Part shown: piece after piece, positions 17,752-24,796 of the stretch
Numbering within the stretch: the first letter of the stretch is position 1
Layout of the letters: the number at the start of each line of letters is the position of its first letter
Assembly: GCA_026122915.1 (NCBI GenBank)
Contig: JAGIXO010000010.1
Span: 1-27,873 of the forward strand
Source of the DNA: Candidatus Electronema nielsenii
GTDB lineage: Bacteria; Desulfobacterota; Desulfobulbia; Desulfobulbales; Desulfobulbaceae
Direction: 5' to 3'
Length of the DNA: 27,873 nucleotides
Made by a program: the position numbers and the translations under genes
The notes under the pieces: model-generated
Seen by the model: only the letters and a program-made list of their open reading frames with translations
What the model was told of the DNA's origin: nothing
Databases searched by the model: none

Positions 17752-18828
17752 ATGAATATCAACGGAACCCCTTGGCGGACTATCTGGTTAGAAGCGGATA
17801 ATCGCACAGTCGGCATCATCGACCAGACCAAGTTGCCCCACCATTTTGAGATAGTCCGACTGGTCACTGCTGACGATGCTGCATTGGCCATTCGTGATAT
17901 GCTGGTACGTGGTGCGCCGCTGATCGGCGCGGCAGCGGCTTGGGGCCTTTTTCTTGGCTTACTGGCGGATAGCTCTGATGCAGCACTGGAAGCGGCTTGC
18001 GCCAAGCTGATTCAGGCCAGACCAACAGCGGTGAATCTGCGTTGGGCCGTGGAGCGAATGAAGACTGCACTTGCCCCGCTGCCGTCACAAGAACGGCCTG
18101 ATGCAGCCCGCAACGAGGCAGCGGCAATCTGCGAAGAGGACGTGCGTGTCAACGAGGCCATTGGGGAACATGGTCTGCGCCTGATTGAGGAGCAATATCG
18201 GCAGAAAGGCCGCCCGATCAATGTTCTCACCCACTGCAACGCGGGCTGGTTAGCAACCGTGGACTGGGGCACGGCCTTGGCTCCGATTTTTAAAGCGCAA
18301 CAGGCTGGAATTCCGCTTCATGTCTGGGTGGATGAAACTCGGCCTCGCAATCAGGGTGCGCATCTCACGGCTTGGGAGCTGGCCGCAGCGGGCATCGACC
18401 ATCACCTGATCGCTGACAATAGCGGCGGTCATCTCATGCGGCAGGGTCAAGTTGATCTCTGCATCGTCGGTACCGACCGCACCGCAGCCAATGGCGATGT
18501 CTGCAATAAAATCGGCACCTATTTGAAAGCTCTGGCCGCTGCGGACAATGGCGTTCCCTTCTACGTGGCCTTGCCTTCCTCCACCATTGATTGGACGCTG
18601 GACGACGGCATGGCGATCCCAATTGAGGAGCGGGACGAAGAAGAAGTGCTGTTTGTTTCCGGGCTGTCGGAAGACAGCCAAGTGCGGCGGGTGCGCATCG
18701 CTCCAGAGCAAACACGGGCAGCCAACCCGGCCTTTGACGTAACTCCAGCCCGCTTAGTCATCGGATTAATTACCGAGCGCGGTATTTGCTCGGCCAGCAA
18801 AGAGGGACTGAGGGGATTGTTCCCGTAG
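17752..18828 (+). CDS. mtnA: methylthioribose-1-phosphate isomerase
   Basis: MtnA isomerises 5-methylthioribose-1-phosphate to methylthioribulose-1-phosphate in the methionine salvage pathway. The 358-residue length is normal. Family landmarks are MLVRGAPLIGAAAAWG near 46-61, LTHCNAGWLATVDWGTAL with catalytic Cys162, WVDETRPRNQGAHLTAWEL, and VGTDRTAANGDVCNKIGTY with catalytic Asp242. The ATG at 17752 lacks a strong ribosome binding site, but the family N-terminus (PWRTIWLEADNRTVGIIDQT) starts right after it. No other salvage gene is beside it. It may have been brought next to secDF by the deletion that removed the methyltransferase gene. Confidence 0.95.
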   Translation: MNINGTPWRTIWLEADNRTVGIIDQTKLPHHFEIVRLVTADDAALAIRDMLVRGAPLIGAAAAWGLFLGLLADSSDAALEAACAKLIQARPTAVNLRWAVERMKTALAPLPSQERPDAARNEAAAICEEDVRVNEAIGEHGLRLIEEQYRQKGRPINVLTHCNAGWLATVDWGTALAPIFKAQQAGIPLHVWVDETRPRNQGAHLTAWELAAAGIDHHLIADNSGGHLMRQGQVDLCIVGTDRTAANGDVCNKIGTYLKALAAADNGVPFYVALPSSTIDWTLDDGMAIPIEERDEEEVLFVSGLSEDSQVRRVRIAPEQTRAANPAFDVTPARLVIGLITERGICSASKEGLRGLFP

Positions 18829-19109
18829 TCTTAGATTGTACCTTTTTGGCGACAGGAAGCCTCCGTAATCGCCATGATCCTGCTGCCTTTGATAAGGGGC
18901 TGTTATTTCGTTTCGATAATCACTGCTCACATCTGAGACGAATCTGCTCAAAGGTATTCCACCGCCAAACATGAAATGTGATTGCTGCTATCCAGTCACC
19001 ACAAGATGACGAGATGATGTCATAGGTGTAATGCGACAACATGACATAATACGGGATTTGCTGGTGAAGAAAACAAAAACTGGGGGCGTTCGAGAGAGGA
19101 GGAAAGGAT
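18829..19109. other. intergenic region, nothing recognised
   Basis: Between mtnA and the terminator of the minus-strand repeat protein I see no convincing ORF, RNA gene or repeat. Short frames here have no codon pattern or ribosome binding site. Confidence 0.6.
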
Positions 19110-19133
19110 AGGGGCGAGAAATTCTTCGCCCCT
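19110..19133 (-). terminator. Rho-independent terminator of the repeat-protein gene
   Basis: AGGGGCGA (19110-19117) pairs perfectly with TCGCCCCT (19126-19133) around an 8-base loop. It lies 27 bases beyond the stop of the minus-strand gene; read on that strand it is followed by a pyrimidine-rich stretch. Confidence 0.65.
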
Positions 19134-19159
19134 GTTCAGAAGGTATTGCAGGTGGTCAG

Positions 19160-21967
19160 TTATTTGCCACCGCACTTTGACTGAGCCGCTGCGGAGACTA
19201 TGGCATCCTTTTCCGCAGCGGTGATCAGCCCGGCGGCAAGGAAGCTCTCCGCGCTCTTGGCCACCGCAGACACATATTGCCCTTTGTTTCTCCAAGATGC
19301 CGTTGTCCCTTTGGGGCCTTGACATGGAACAAGCTGACTGATGGAGCAGCCAGTTGCGTCAACGACATCACCGGAAGCTGTTGAAGGGCAGTTGTCATTC
19401 GTATCAGCAACATTGTCCCCATCGTCATCGTCATCGCAGGCGTTGCCCAAGCCATCGTTGTCCAAATCAGCTTGGTCTGGATTATAAGCCAGTGGACAAT
19501 TATCGGAAACATCCAATACGTTGTCTCTGTCGTCGTCATCGTCACAGACATCACCGGCACCGTCCTGATCATAGTCCGCTTGGTCGGCATTGGCAATTGA
19601 TGGGCAGTTATCGGCATCATCAAAAATACCGTCTTTATCGCTGTCCGGGTTGCTGATTGCCCCGCACTGTAGCAGTGGATAACCGTTCATCGTCCACGTT
19701 TGATCAAAGTCCCAGCCGACATAGGTGCTTTGAGTTTTCATCTCCACTGTTGTCCGCCCACTGGAGCCGCAAGCATCGGTGGAAACTCCTGAAGTGGTCA
19801 CATCCCAATAGGTGCTCGAACAGGTTCCATCCATCCGCATTCCGAGCACTCCTTTCATGTTGTAACCGCCCGTAACGCTGCCGGTCGCATAGGAGTTTTC
19901 GATGATCGGATTGCTTCCATCCGCATAATACCCATCCTGATATTGCAAGCCCACAAGACCGCCGAGTTCGTGAGAACCGCTGAAACCACTGACCGCGCCA
20001 GTGGCAAAGGTGTCCGAGATGGTGCCGCTGATATTTTCACCAGCCAAGCCGCCAACCCGGTAGAATCCTTTGACCGTGCCAGTGGCAAACGAACTGCTGA
20101 TAGTGGCTCTTAGGGTGTTGGCCGCGCCGGTGATGTTTGTGCCGACCAGTCCGCCGACTCTGTAGTTGCCGATCACATTGACGCTGGAGCTTGAACATGA
20201 TATCTGCCCAACATTGCGACCAATCAGTCCGCCGTAACATATCACGGAAGTGCTGCCGCTGTGGTCTCCGTAAAGTGAACCGGACGAGGAAGCGTTTGTG
20301 AGCGTGCTGTAGCGGTTGTCACCTCCGAGACCGCCAATGTATGAAAAACCAGTGACAATACCATCGCTGTGCACATCATCGGCGCGACCGTAGCTGAGTT
20401 GACCAAAGAGACTGCCTACCACAGTATGACCAGTGATGTCGAATCCCGCCATCGTGACGTGGGAGATGGTGGCCGCATCAGCAGGGCCGTTCGGCGATCC
20501 GGCGCAGCCGAAAACACCTACATAATCTTGCAAAGGACGATTGATGAGCACGTTGCTGATGGTAAAGCCTTTACCGTCGAATTTACCGGTGAAAGGTGTG
20601 CTGAGAGTTCCAAGCGGCATGAAGCCTTTGCCGTCGCCAAAATCAAAGCCTGCGCAGTCAATGTCGTTGGCAAGATAATAATTGCCGGAGAGATTGCTGT
20701 TGATGTTCTGAAGCTCGGCGCAGGAGTTTATTGCGGTGCCATTGGCAGAGGGCAAGTTGTAAACATACGCCGCACCTTTCTTGCTCTCCTTGTAGGGTGC
20801 GCCACTCAGAACGGTATTGCCATCCAAGGATACCATGCCGAATATATCACCGGCATTACCGTCGGCAGCAGTGAGCTTTGCCTGTTGGCTCCATGTGCCG
20901 TCCGTAGCCCGAATGAAAACGTAGGCCGAACCGGAATCAGTGCCTTTGTCGTCATCAGAGTTTGCCGCGATCAGGGCGGTATCACCGGACAAAGACACGC
21001 CGCTGCCGAACCTGTCACCAGCGGTCTCGTCCTCGGCAGTGAGTTTTGCCTGTTGCGTCCAGACCGTTCCTGAACGAACAAAGACGTAAGCCGCACCGGA
21101 CAAATCACCTTTATCGTCATCGCCTGATGCCCCAATCAAAGCAGTGTCACCGGACAGCGACACAGAATAACCGAGATAGTCGGTAGCGGCTTCGTCGTCT
21201 GCCGTGAGCTTCGCCTGCTGGCTCCATGTCCCATTTGCCGCACGGACAAAAACATAAACTGAGCCGGACAAGTCGCCTTTGTCATCATCACCTACGGCTG
21301 CAATGAGGGCAGTGTCATTGTTCACCGAAACCCGATAGCCGAAATAGTCAGCATAAACACTGTCAGCGGCAGTTATCTTTGCCTGTAGCGTCCAAGTCGT
21401 TCCTGAGCGGACAAAGACGTAAGCCGACCCGGAAGCATTGTCGCCTTCGTTGTCATCGTAGGGTGATCCAATCAGGGCGGTGTCACCGTTCAAGGACAGG
21501 TTCCGACCAAAAAAGTCAGTATAGGCACCATCGTATGGAGTGAGCTTTGCCTGCTGACTCCACGTGCCGTCCGCTGCCCGGACAAAGACATAAGCCGCAC
21601 CGGAACGGTAGGCTTTGTCATCATCCTGATCGGCAGAGATCAGGGCAGTATTGCCGTCCAAGGAGACGACAATACCGAATCGCTGATCAAGTTTGCCGTC
21701 ATTGGCAGCGAGCTTTGCCTGCTGGCTCCACGTGCCGTCCGTTGCCCGGACAAAGACGTAAGCGGCACCTTTGCCATCATCTAAGGATGCTCCGATCAAG
21801 GCGGTGTCGCCGGACACTGACACAGACCAGCCGAATATGTCTTCAGCAGCACCGTCACTGGCCAGCAGCTTCTGCGCTGTGGCCGGGTCAATGTCCGCCT
21901 GCACCAAGCCGGTTTGCAGCCAAAACAGTCCCATCAGCAGGACTGCGCACATCCAAGACTTCCTCAT
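19160..21967 (-). CDS. secreted FG-GAP beta-propeller / GLUG / thrombospondin-3 repeat protein
   Basis: A 935-residue exported protein, probably a surface or extracellular calcium-binding adhesin-like protein. The start is the ATG at 21967, which has AGGAGG just before it. Residues 1-24 (MRKSW..LLMGLFWLQTGLVQA) are a signal peptide with an AQA-like cleavage site. Next come seven FG-GAP-type repeats of about 55 residues, each with DxxxxDxFGxxVSLxGDTALIGA and KGAAYVFVR, enough for a seven-bladed propeller. Then comes a GLUG-type stretch (NYYLANDIDCAG, FTGKFDGKGFTISNV, several GGLVG). Next are Ca2+-binding thrombospondin type 3 repeats (DSDKDGIFDDADNCP, DQDGAGDVCDDDDD, DLDNDGLGNACDDDDD). It closes with a 60-residue C-terminal module (GCSISQLVPC ... 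SAVAKSAESFLAAG ... CGGK). A longer frame up to 22048 lacks a ribosome binding site. Confidence 0.88.
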   Translation of the reverse strand: MRKSWMCAVLLMGLFWLQTGLVQADIDPATAQKLLASDGAAEDIFGWSVSVSGDTALIGASLDDGKGAAYVFVRATDGTWSQQAKLAANDGKLDQRFGIVVSLDGNTALISADQDDDKAYRSGAAYVFVRAADGTWSQQAKLTPYDGAYTDFFGRNLSLNGDTALIGSPYDDNEGDNASGSAYVFVRSGTTWTLQAKITAADSVYADYFGYRVSVNNDTALIAAVGDDDKGDLSGSVYVFVRAANGTWSQQAKLTADDEAATDYLGYSVSLSGDTALIGASGDDDKGDLSGAAYVFVRSGTVWTQQAKLTAEDETAGDRFGSGVSLSGDTALIAANSDDDKGTDSGSAYVFIRATDGTWSQQAKLTAADGNAGDIFGMVSLDGNTVLSGAPYKESKKGAAYVYNLPSANGTAINSCAELQNINSNLSGNYYLANDIDCAGFDFGDGKGFMPLGTLSTPFTGKFDGKGFTISNVLINRPLQDYVGVFGCAGSPNGPADAATISHVTMAGFDITGHTVVGSLFGQLSYGRADDVHSDGIVTGFSYIGGLGGDNRYSTLTNASSSGSLYGDHSGSTSVICYGGLIGRNVGQISCSSSSVNVIGNYRVGGLVGTNITGAANTLRATISSSFATGTVKGFYRVGGLAGENISGTISDTFATGAVSGFSGSHELGGLVGLQYQDGYYADGSNPIIENSYATGSVTGGYNMKGVLGMRMDGTCSSTYWDVTTSGVSTDACGSSGRTTVEMKTQSTYVGWDFDQTWTMNGYPLLQCGAISNPDSDKDGIFDDADNCPSIANADQADYDQDGAGDVCDDDDDRDNVLDVSDNCPLAYNPDQADLDNDGLGNACDDDDDGDNVADTNDNCPSTASGDVVDATGCSISQLVPCQGPKGTTASWRNKGQYVSAVAKSAESFLAAGLITAAEKDAIVSAAAQSKCGGK

Positions 21968-22001
21968 GGTGTTTCCTCCTTTTTTAACGACTGGTTGTTT
22001 T

Positions 22002-22031
22002 AAAAAACAAGAAGCAGGGACAACCCCCTGC
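22002..22031 (-). terminator. Rho-independent terminator of GGTRAS gene copy 2
   Basis: On the minus strand GCAGGG (22031-22026), a short loop, and CCCTGC (22019-22014) are followed by TTCTTGTTTTTT. This is a classical intrinsic terminator 14 bases after the stop of the gene at 22045. It separates that gene from the repeat-protein gene downstream. Confidence 0.8.
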
Positions 22032-22044
22032 CTCTGTCGCATTC

Positions 22045-22419
22045 TCACGCCCCGCCGCCTGCCGAAGGCGTTTCCGTCGGCGCAGCCGGATGATAGTTGA
22101 TCTCGCTGGCGCGGGTGCCGCCAGCCATTTCGTACTCATTGCTGTCCTTGCCGAACTTCACGCCCACCCCGGCCAGCATCCGGGTGGACAGAGCGCGTAT
22201 CTGCTTCTCCGCCGCCTTGAACTCGTTGCCCGCCGCGTCAGCCTTGGCCAGACGGGCGTTGTAGGCATCAAGCAGATTCTGCGCCGCCGCAATTTCGGCA
22301 TTGAAGGCGGCCAGCGTGAGATCATTGCCCAAATCCAAAGCCGGGTCAATTCCTCTGAGATTGGCGGCCCGCTCCTGCGCGTCAGTGATGTGCTTGGATG
22401 ACTTGCGTTGAAATGCCAT
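22045..22419 (-). CDS. small EYEMxGGTRAS-motif protein, copy 2
   Basis: A 124-residue protein of unknown function. Residues 10-85 are helix-forming and alanine-rich (LTLAAFNAEIAAAQNLLDAYN, AAEKQIRALSTRML). The C-terminal block DSNEYEMAGGTRAS at 92-105 is nearly identical to that of the protein at 9375-9722; elsewhere the two are very different except for helical character. Here the tail after the motif is Pro/Gly/Ala-rich, not basic. The ATG at 22419 is preceded by GGAGGG; a frame extending to 22461 exists but is less likely to be used. Upstream on the same strand lies the second 21-nt hairpin array, and downstream an intrinsic terminator, so array plus gene may be one transcript. Confidence 0.78.
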   Translation of the reverse strand: MAFQRKSSKHITDAQERAANLRGIDPALDLGNDLTLAAFNAEIAAAQNLLDAYNARLAKADAAGNEFKAAEKQIRALSTRMLAGVGVKFGKDSNEYEMAGGTRASEINYHPAAPTETPSAGGGA

Positions 22420-22479
22420 AAGATTCCCTCCTGAAAAAATGAGTTTTCCTTCCTTGAACACCTGCCTTGCAATCTATCA

Positions 22480-22805
22480 AACCTACTGACAGCCTTTTTC
22501 TGCTAAACAACAAAAGGCTGCTATCGAATAAGAACTCTTTGCTGCTCGACTGCAAAGAGTTACTGCTTAACAAGAGAAGACCATTGCCCGGCTACAGAAG
22601 ATTCCTGTTTGACAACAACATCCTCCTGCAAAGCAAACAAAGGTTGTAGCTCGACAAAAAACTTCTGCGGGCAAACTGCAAAGGGACAGTGCCAAGGCTG
22701 AGGCAGGCTGCTGTCAAGCAGACAGAGTTTGCTATCTGGTGAAAAACTCCTGCGGACGAGCTGGAGGGGATTGGCATCAAGGATGGGACTGGGGCAGAAC
22801 TGCTG
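22480..22805. repeat. 21-nt degenerate tandem array of mini-hairpins, array 2
   Basis: About fifteen units keep a 21-base phase for over 300 bases, with consensus CTGCTcnacAAnAAnnnnnn on the plus strand. Unit starts that can be placed directly include 22542, 22563, 22584, 22605 and 22626, exactly 21 apart. Perfect stems, each of different sequence: CAGCCTTTT/AAAAGGCTG (22490-22520, 9 bp), AACTCTTTGC/GCAAAGAGTT (22533-22561, 10 bp), TTGT/ACAA (22644-22657) and CTGCT/AGCAG (22708-22721). Both strands show heptad peptide shadows (plus: SLLLDCK, ELLLNKR; minus: FAVCPQK, FFVELQP), interrupted by stops, so coding is unlikely. It is related to array 1 (compare CTGCTTAACAAGAGAAGACC here with CTCCTCGTTAAAAGAGGACA there). 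It lies just upstream of GGTRAS copy 2. Confidence 0.75.
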
Positions 22806-23180
22806 GATCATGGCAATGTTTTCCTTTGTTATTCAGCAGGGCGGCATAAAAAGGTTCATACTGAACTGTTAGCATAAACTGTGCCGGTTTGGAAAAATTT
22901 TGCTGGACAAGCAATGCTGAAAGGTGATATGAGGCGCAACGCCTGCTGAATGCCGGAAAAAACGTTCTAATGACTTATGATAATTATTACTAATAAAAAC
23001 ATAGAATGGAAAAACGCTCTCTGCTAATGACAAAAAACGTCAGTGAGTGACAATATTTGTCACCGCAGCCAGCGGCGCAAGGATAAAGGGAAAGGCGTAC
23101 TGCTGGATGCAAGGACAGGAAATATTCCGACCACCCTTGAGCGAAATTTTGACCGAGACTGTGCTGGACGACTGAACGGA
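22806..23180. other. intergenic region after array 2
   Basis: No gene is recognised here. The stretch around 22970-23010 is AT-rich. A 17-base palindrome lies at 23047-23063. Confidence 0.55.
23047..23063. promoter_or_regulatory. 17-bp palindrome, operator-like
   Basis: GTGACAA, TAT, TTGTCAC: perfect 7-base arms around a 3-base centre. The symmetry and size fit a dimeric repressor site, and TGACA arms recall sites of several redox or CRP-type regulators, but I cannot assign one. It lies about 120 bases beyond the 3' end of the DUF134 gene, with no gene start next to it, so a short terminator-like hairpin is an alternative. Confidence 0.35.
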
Positions 23181-23513
23181 TCAGGGCGCGGATGCCGTTT
23201 CCTGATCCCGGCATTCCACTGTCTCGTCTTCCTCTTCACCAGTCAAAACCAAGGCCGCGCCGGAAACCAAGGCTTCAGCTGTTTTCCGACGGGCTGAGGC
23301 AAGCAGACGCTGCACTGTGCCGCGTGACACGCCCATCCGCTCGCCCGCCTGCTCCTGAAACAAGCCCTCCAAATCGCAGAGGCGGAGGGCCTCCAGCTCG
23401 TCCCGGAACAGGCTGATCTGCTGGAGATTGCGCATGGGAATGCCGTTCGGCTTGAAAATCTGGCCGACAAAGCGGCCCTCGCAGCAGCGCTGTTTTTTAG
23501 GGCGCGGCGACAT
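23181..23513 (-). CDS. DUF134 (UPF0251) putative DNA-binding protein
   Basis: A 110-residue protein matching the DUF134 pattern: MSPRPKKQR start, FKPNGIPMRNLQQISLFRDELEALRLCDLEGL, then a helix-turn-helix QEQAGERMGVSRGTVQRLLASARRKTAEAL and an acidic tail. The fold is related to sigma-70 region 4-type HTH proteins. It begins seven bases after the stop of the NifX-like gene, so the two form one operon. DUF134 genes are commonly neighbours of small dinitrogenase iron-molybdenum cofactor-domain proteins, which is what is seen here. It may regulate the operon or metal/electron-transfer genes; the target is unknown. Confidence 0.9.
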   Translation of the reverse strand: MSPRPKKQRCCEGRFVGQIFKPNGIPMRNLQQISLFRDELEALRLCDLEGLFQEQAGERMGVSRGTVQRLLASARRKTAEALVSGAALVLTGEEEDETVECRDQETASAP

Positions 23514-23520
23514 GGCGATC

Positions 23521-23919
23521 TCAGTGGTGGCAGTTTCCGTCGCCCTTACAGGTCTGCTCAGGCTGCATCTGCGGGAACTTGCCTGCCAGCATCCCGCTGA
23601 CCGCTTCCTCCACCTTGCTCAGAGCCGCTTGGTCGGCATAATACACAGCAATGCCCGCCTCGGCAAATGCCTGCATAGGCCGTGCGCCAAGCCCGCCCAC
23701 CACAATTGCCCCAACACCCTTGTCCCGCAGTAGATTGACCGGAGCCACGCAGCCGCCTGCACCATGCTCCAAATTAGCCACAGTGTCAACCGCAGCGATT
23801 TTTCCTTCTTGAACAGTGATCAGGGTGAAAAGGTCGCAGTGGCCGAAATGACCGGAGATATTGGCCGTCAATCCGCCCGGATTGTTGGAAGGCACAGCAA
23901 CCATAAGAGATGAAGTCAT
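23521..23919 (-). CDS. NifX/NifB-type dinitrogenase Fe-Mo cofactor-domain protein
   Basis: A 132-residue protein of the NifX/MTH1175 fold: MVAVPSNNPGGL, SGHFGHCDLFTLI, then EHGAGGCVAPVNLLRDKGVGAIVVGGLGARPMQAF and AGIAVYYA. It ends in a metal-binding-looking tail CKGDGNCHH. Stand-alone members occur widely in anaerobes without nitrogenase and are thought to bind iron-sulfur or molybdenum clusters; no nif gene is in the window. The ATG at 23919 has CAGGAG seven bases upstream. The frame could run to 23991, but that extension lacks family similarity. It is the first gene of a two-gene operon with the DUF134 gene. Confidence 0.9.
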   Translation of the reverse strand: MTSSLMVAVPSNNPGGLTANISGHFGHCDLFTLITVQEGKIAAVDTVANLEHGAGGCVAPVNLLRDKGVGAIVVGGLGARPMQAFAEAGIAVYYADQAALSKVEEAVSGMLAGKFPQMQPEQTCKGDGNCHH

Positions 23920-23946
23920 TTTGTACTCCTGCTGAAGTATTGTGAT

Positions 23947-23967
23947 GTTGCGGCGGATTGCCGCAAC
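23947..23967 (-). promoter_or_regulatory. perfect hairpin in the leader of the NifX-like operon
   Basis: GTTGCGGC, GGATT, GCCGCAAC: an 8-bp stem with a 5-base loop, 28 bases upstream of the NifX-like ATG. Its position in the leader suggests control of transcription or translation of the operon, or an operator. It has no T-tract. Confidence 0.45.
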
Positions 23968-24191
23968 TGAATGTTTTAAACATATGCACAATATGTAATC
24001 TGCCCAGCTTCCCCTGTCAATAAGGAATTGGGCTATCTTCAGGTAAAAATCCAGTGACAGCTGATAGACAAGCGCAGCAGAATAGTGTACTTTGCAAAAT
24101 TTTATCCACTTTCAGGCAAAGGCGCGTCTGTCTTTGTCACATCCCAGAATAAGGGCAGAAACGGATATCGCTTTTTTCTGCCAAAATATCC

Positions 24192-24779
24192 ATGCGCATA
24201 CGACTTCTTTTTTTGCTACGGGCCAGCCTACCGCTGCTCTTATTTCTACTTTTGTTGACTTGGTCAGCAGCAGGGGCAGAGGATGAGGGCGTCCAGCCAG
24301 TCATCGCCGATATCACGCTTACCGCTTCCAGCGGCCAGTTACGGCTCTCTGCTGCGGTGAAAAATTGTTTTACCAAAGAGATGCTGGAAGGGGTGCATAA
24401 CGCCATCCCGGTCACATTTCGCTTCAAGGTTAGCTTAGAGCGCAGCCGGAGCTACTGGTTTGATCAAGACCTTGAAGAGATGAGTGTCAATCACACTCTG
24501 AGTTATGATCCCCTTCGGCGAGAATATCAGATCGATTTTTCCGAGAAAGATCATCCGAAAACAACCCGTTCACTGGCAGAGGCAGAGCGAATGATGGCAG
24601 AGCTGAAACATATAGAAATCGCCCAGCTAAAAGAACTGAGTTCCGGCGCGTCGTATGTCCTCCATATCAAAGCCACGCTGGCCGAGAACACTCTGCCGCT
24701 GAGTATGCACTCCATCATTCCTTTCACGTCACTGTGGAACTTTGAAACCGACTGGCGAGTGATTGAGTTCAAATACTGA
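24192..24779 (+). CDS. DUF4390 domain protein, exported
   Basis: A 195-residue protein with an N-terminal signal or anchor (MRIRLLFLLRASLPLLLFLLLLTW, then SAAGAED). The rest matches DUF4390: VIADITLTASSGQLRLSAAVKNCFT, a hydrophobic VTFRFKVSLERSRSYWFD block, and IPFTSLWNFETDWRVIEF at the end. Its position directly ahead of an NtrY-like kinase, 17 bases apart, is the standard neighbourhood for this family in Deltaproteobacteria. It probably faces the periplasm and may modulate the kinase. No enzyme motif is seen. Confidence 0.88.
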   Translation: MRIRLLFLLRASLPLLLFLLLLTWSAAGAEDEGVQPVIADITLTASSGQLRLSAAVKNCFTKEMLEGVHNAIPVTFRFKVSLERSRSYWFDQDLEEMSVNHTLSYDPLRREYQIDFSEKDHPKTTRSLAEAERMMAELKHIEIAQLKELSSGASYVLHIKATLAENTLPLSMHSIIPFTSLWNFETDWRVIEFKY

Positions 24780-24796
24780 CAAATTCCTCTGGTTTG

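Noticed and set aside
18829..19109. Small genes or an RNA between mtnA and the repeat protein
   Set aside because: No ribosome binding sites, no cloverleaf and no conserved peptide seen.
20369..21073. Plus-strand 234-codon ORF opposite the repeat protein
   Set aside because: Shadow of the repetitive propeller/GLUG coding sequence; no family resemblance.
22560..22811. Minus-strand 83-codon ORF across array 2
   Set aside because: AAAGGA lies upstream of its ATG, so translation is not excluded, but its heptads are array by-products and array 1 has no matching protein. Kept as part of the repeat.
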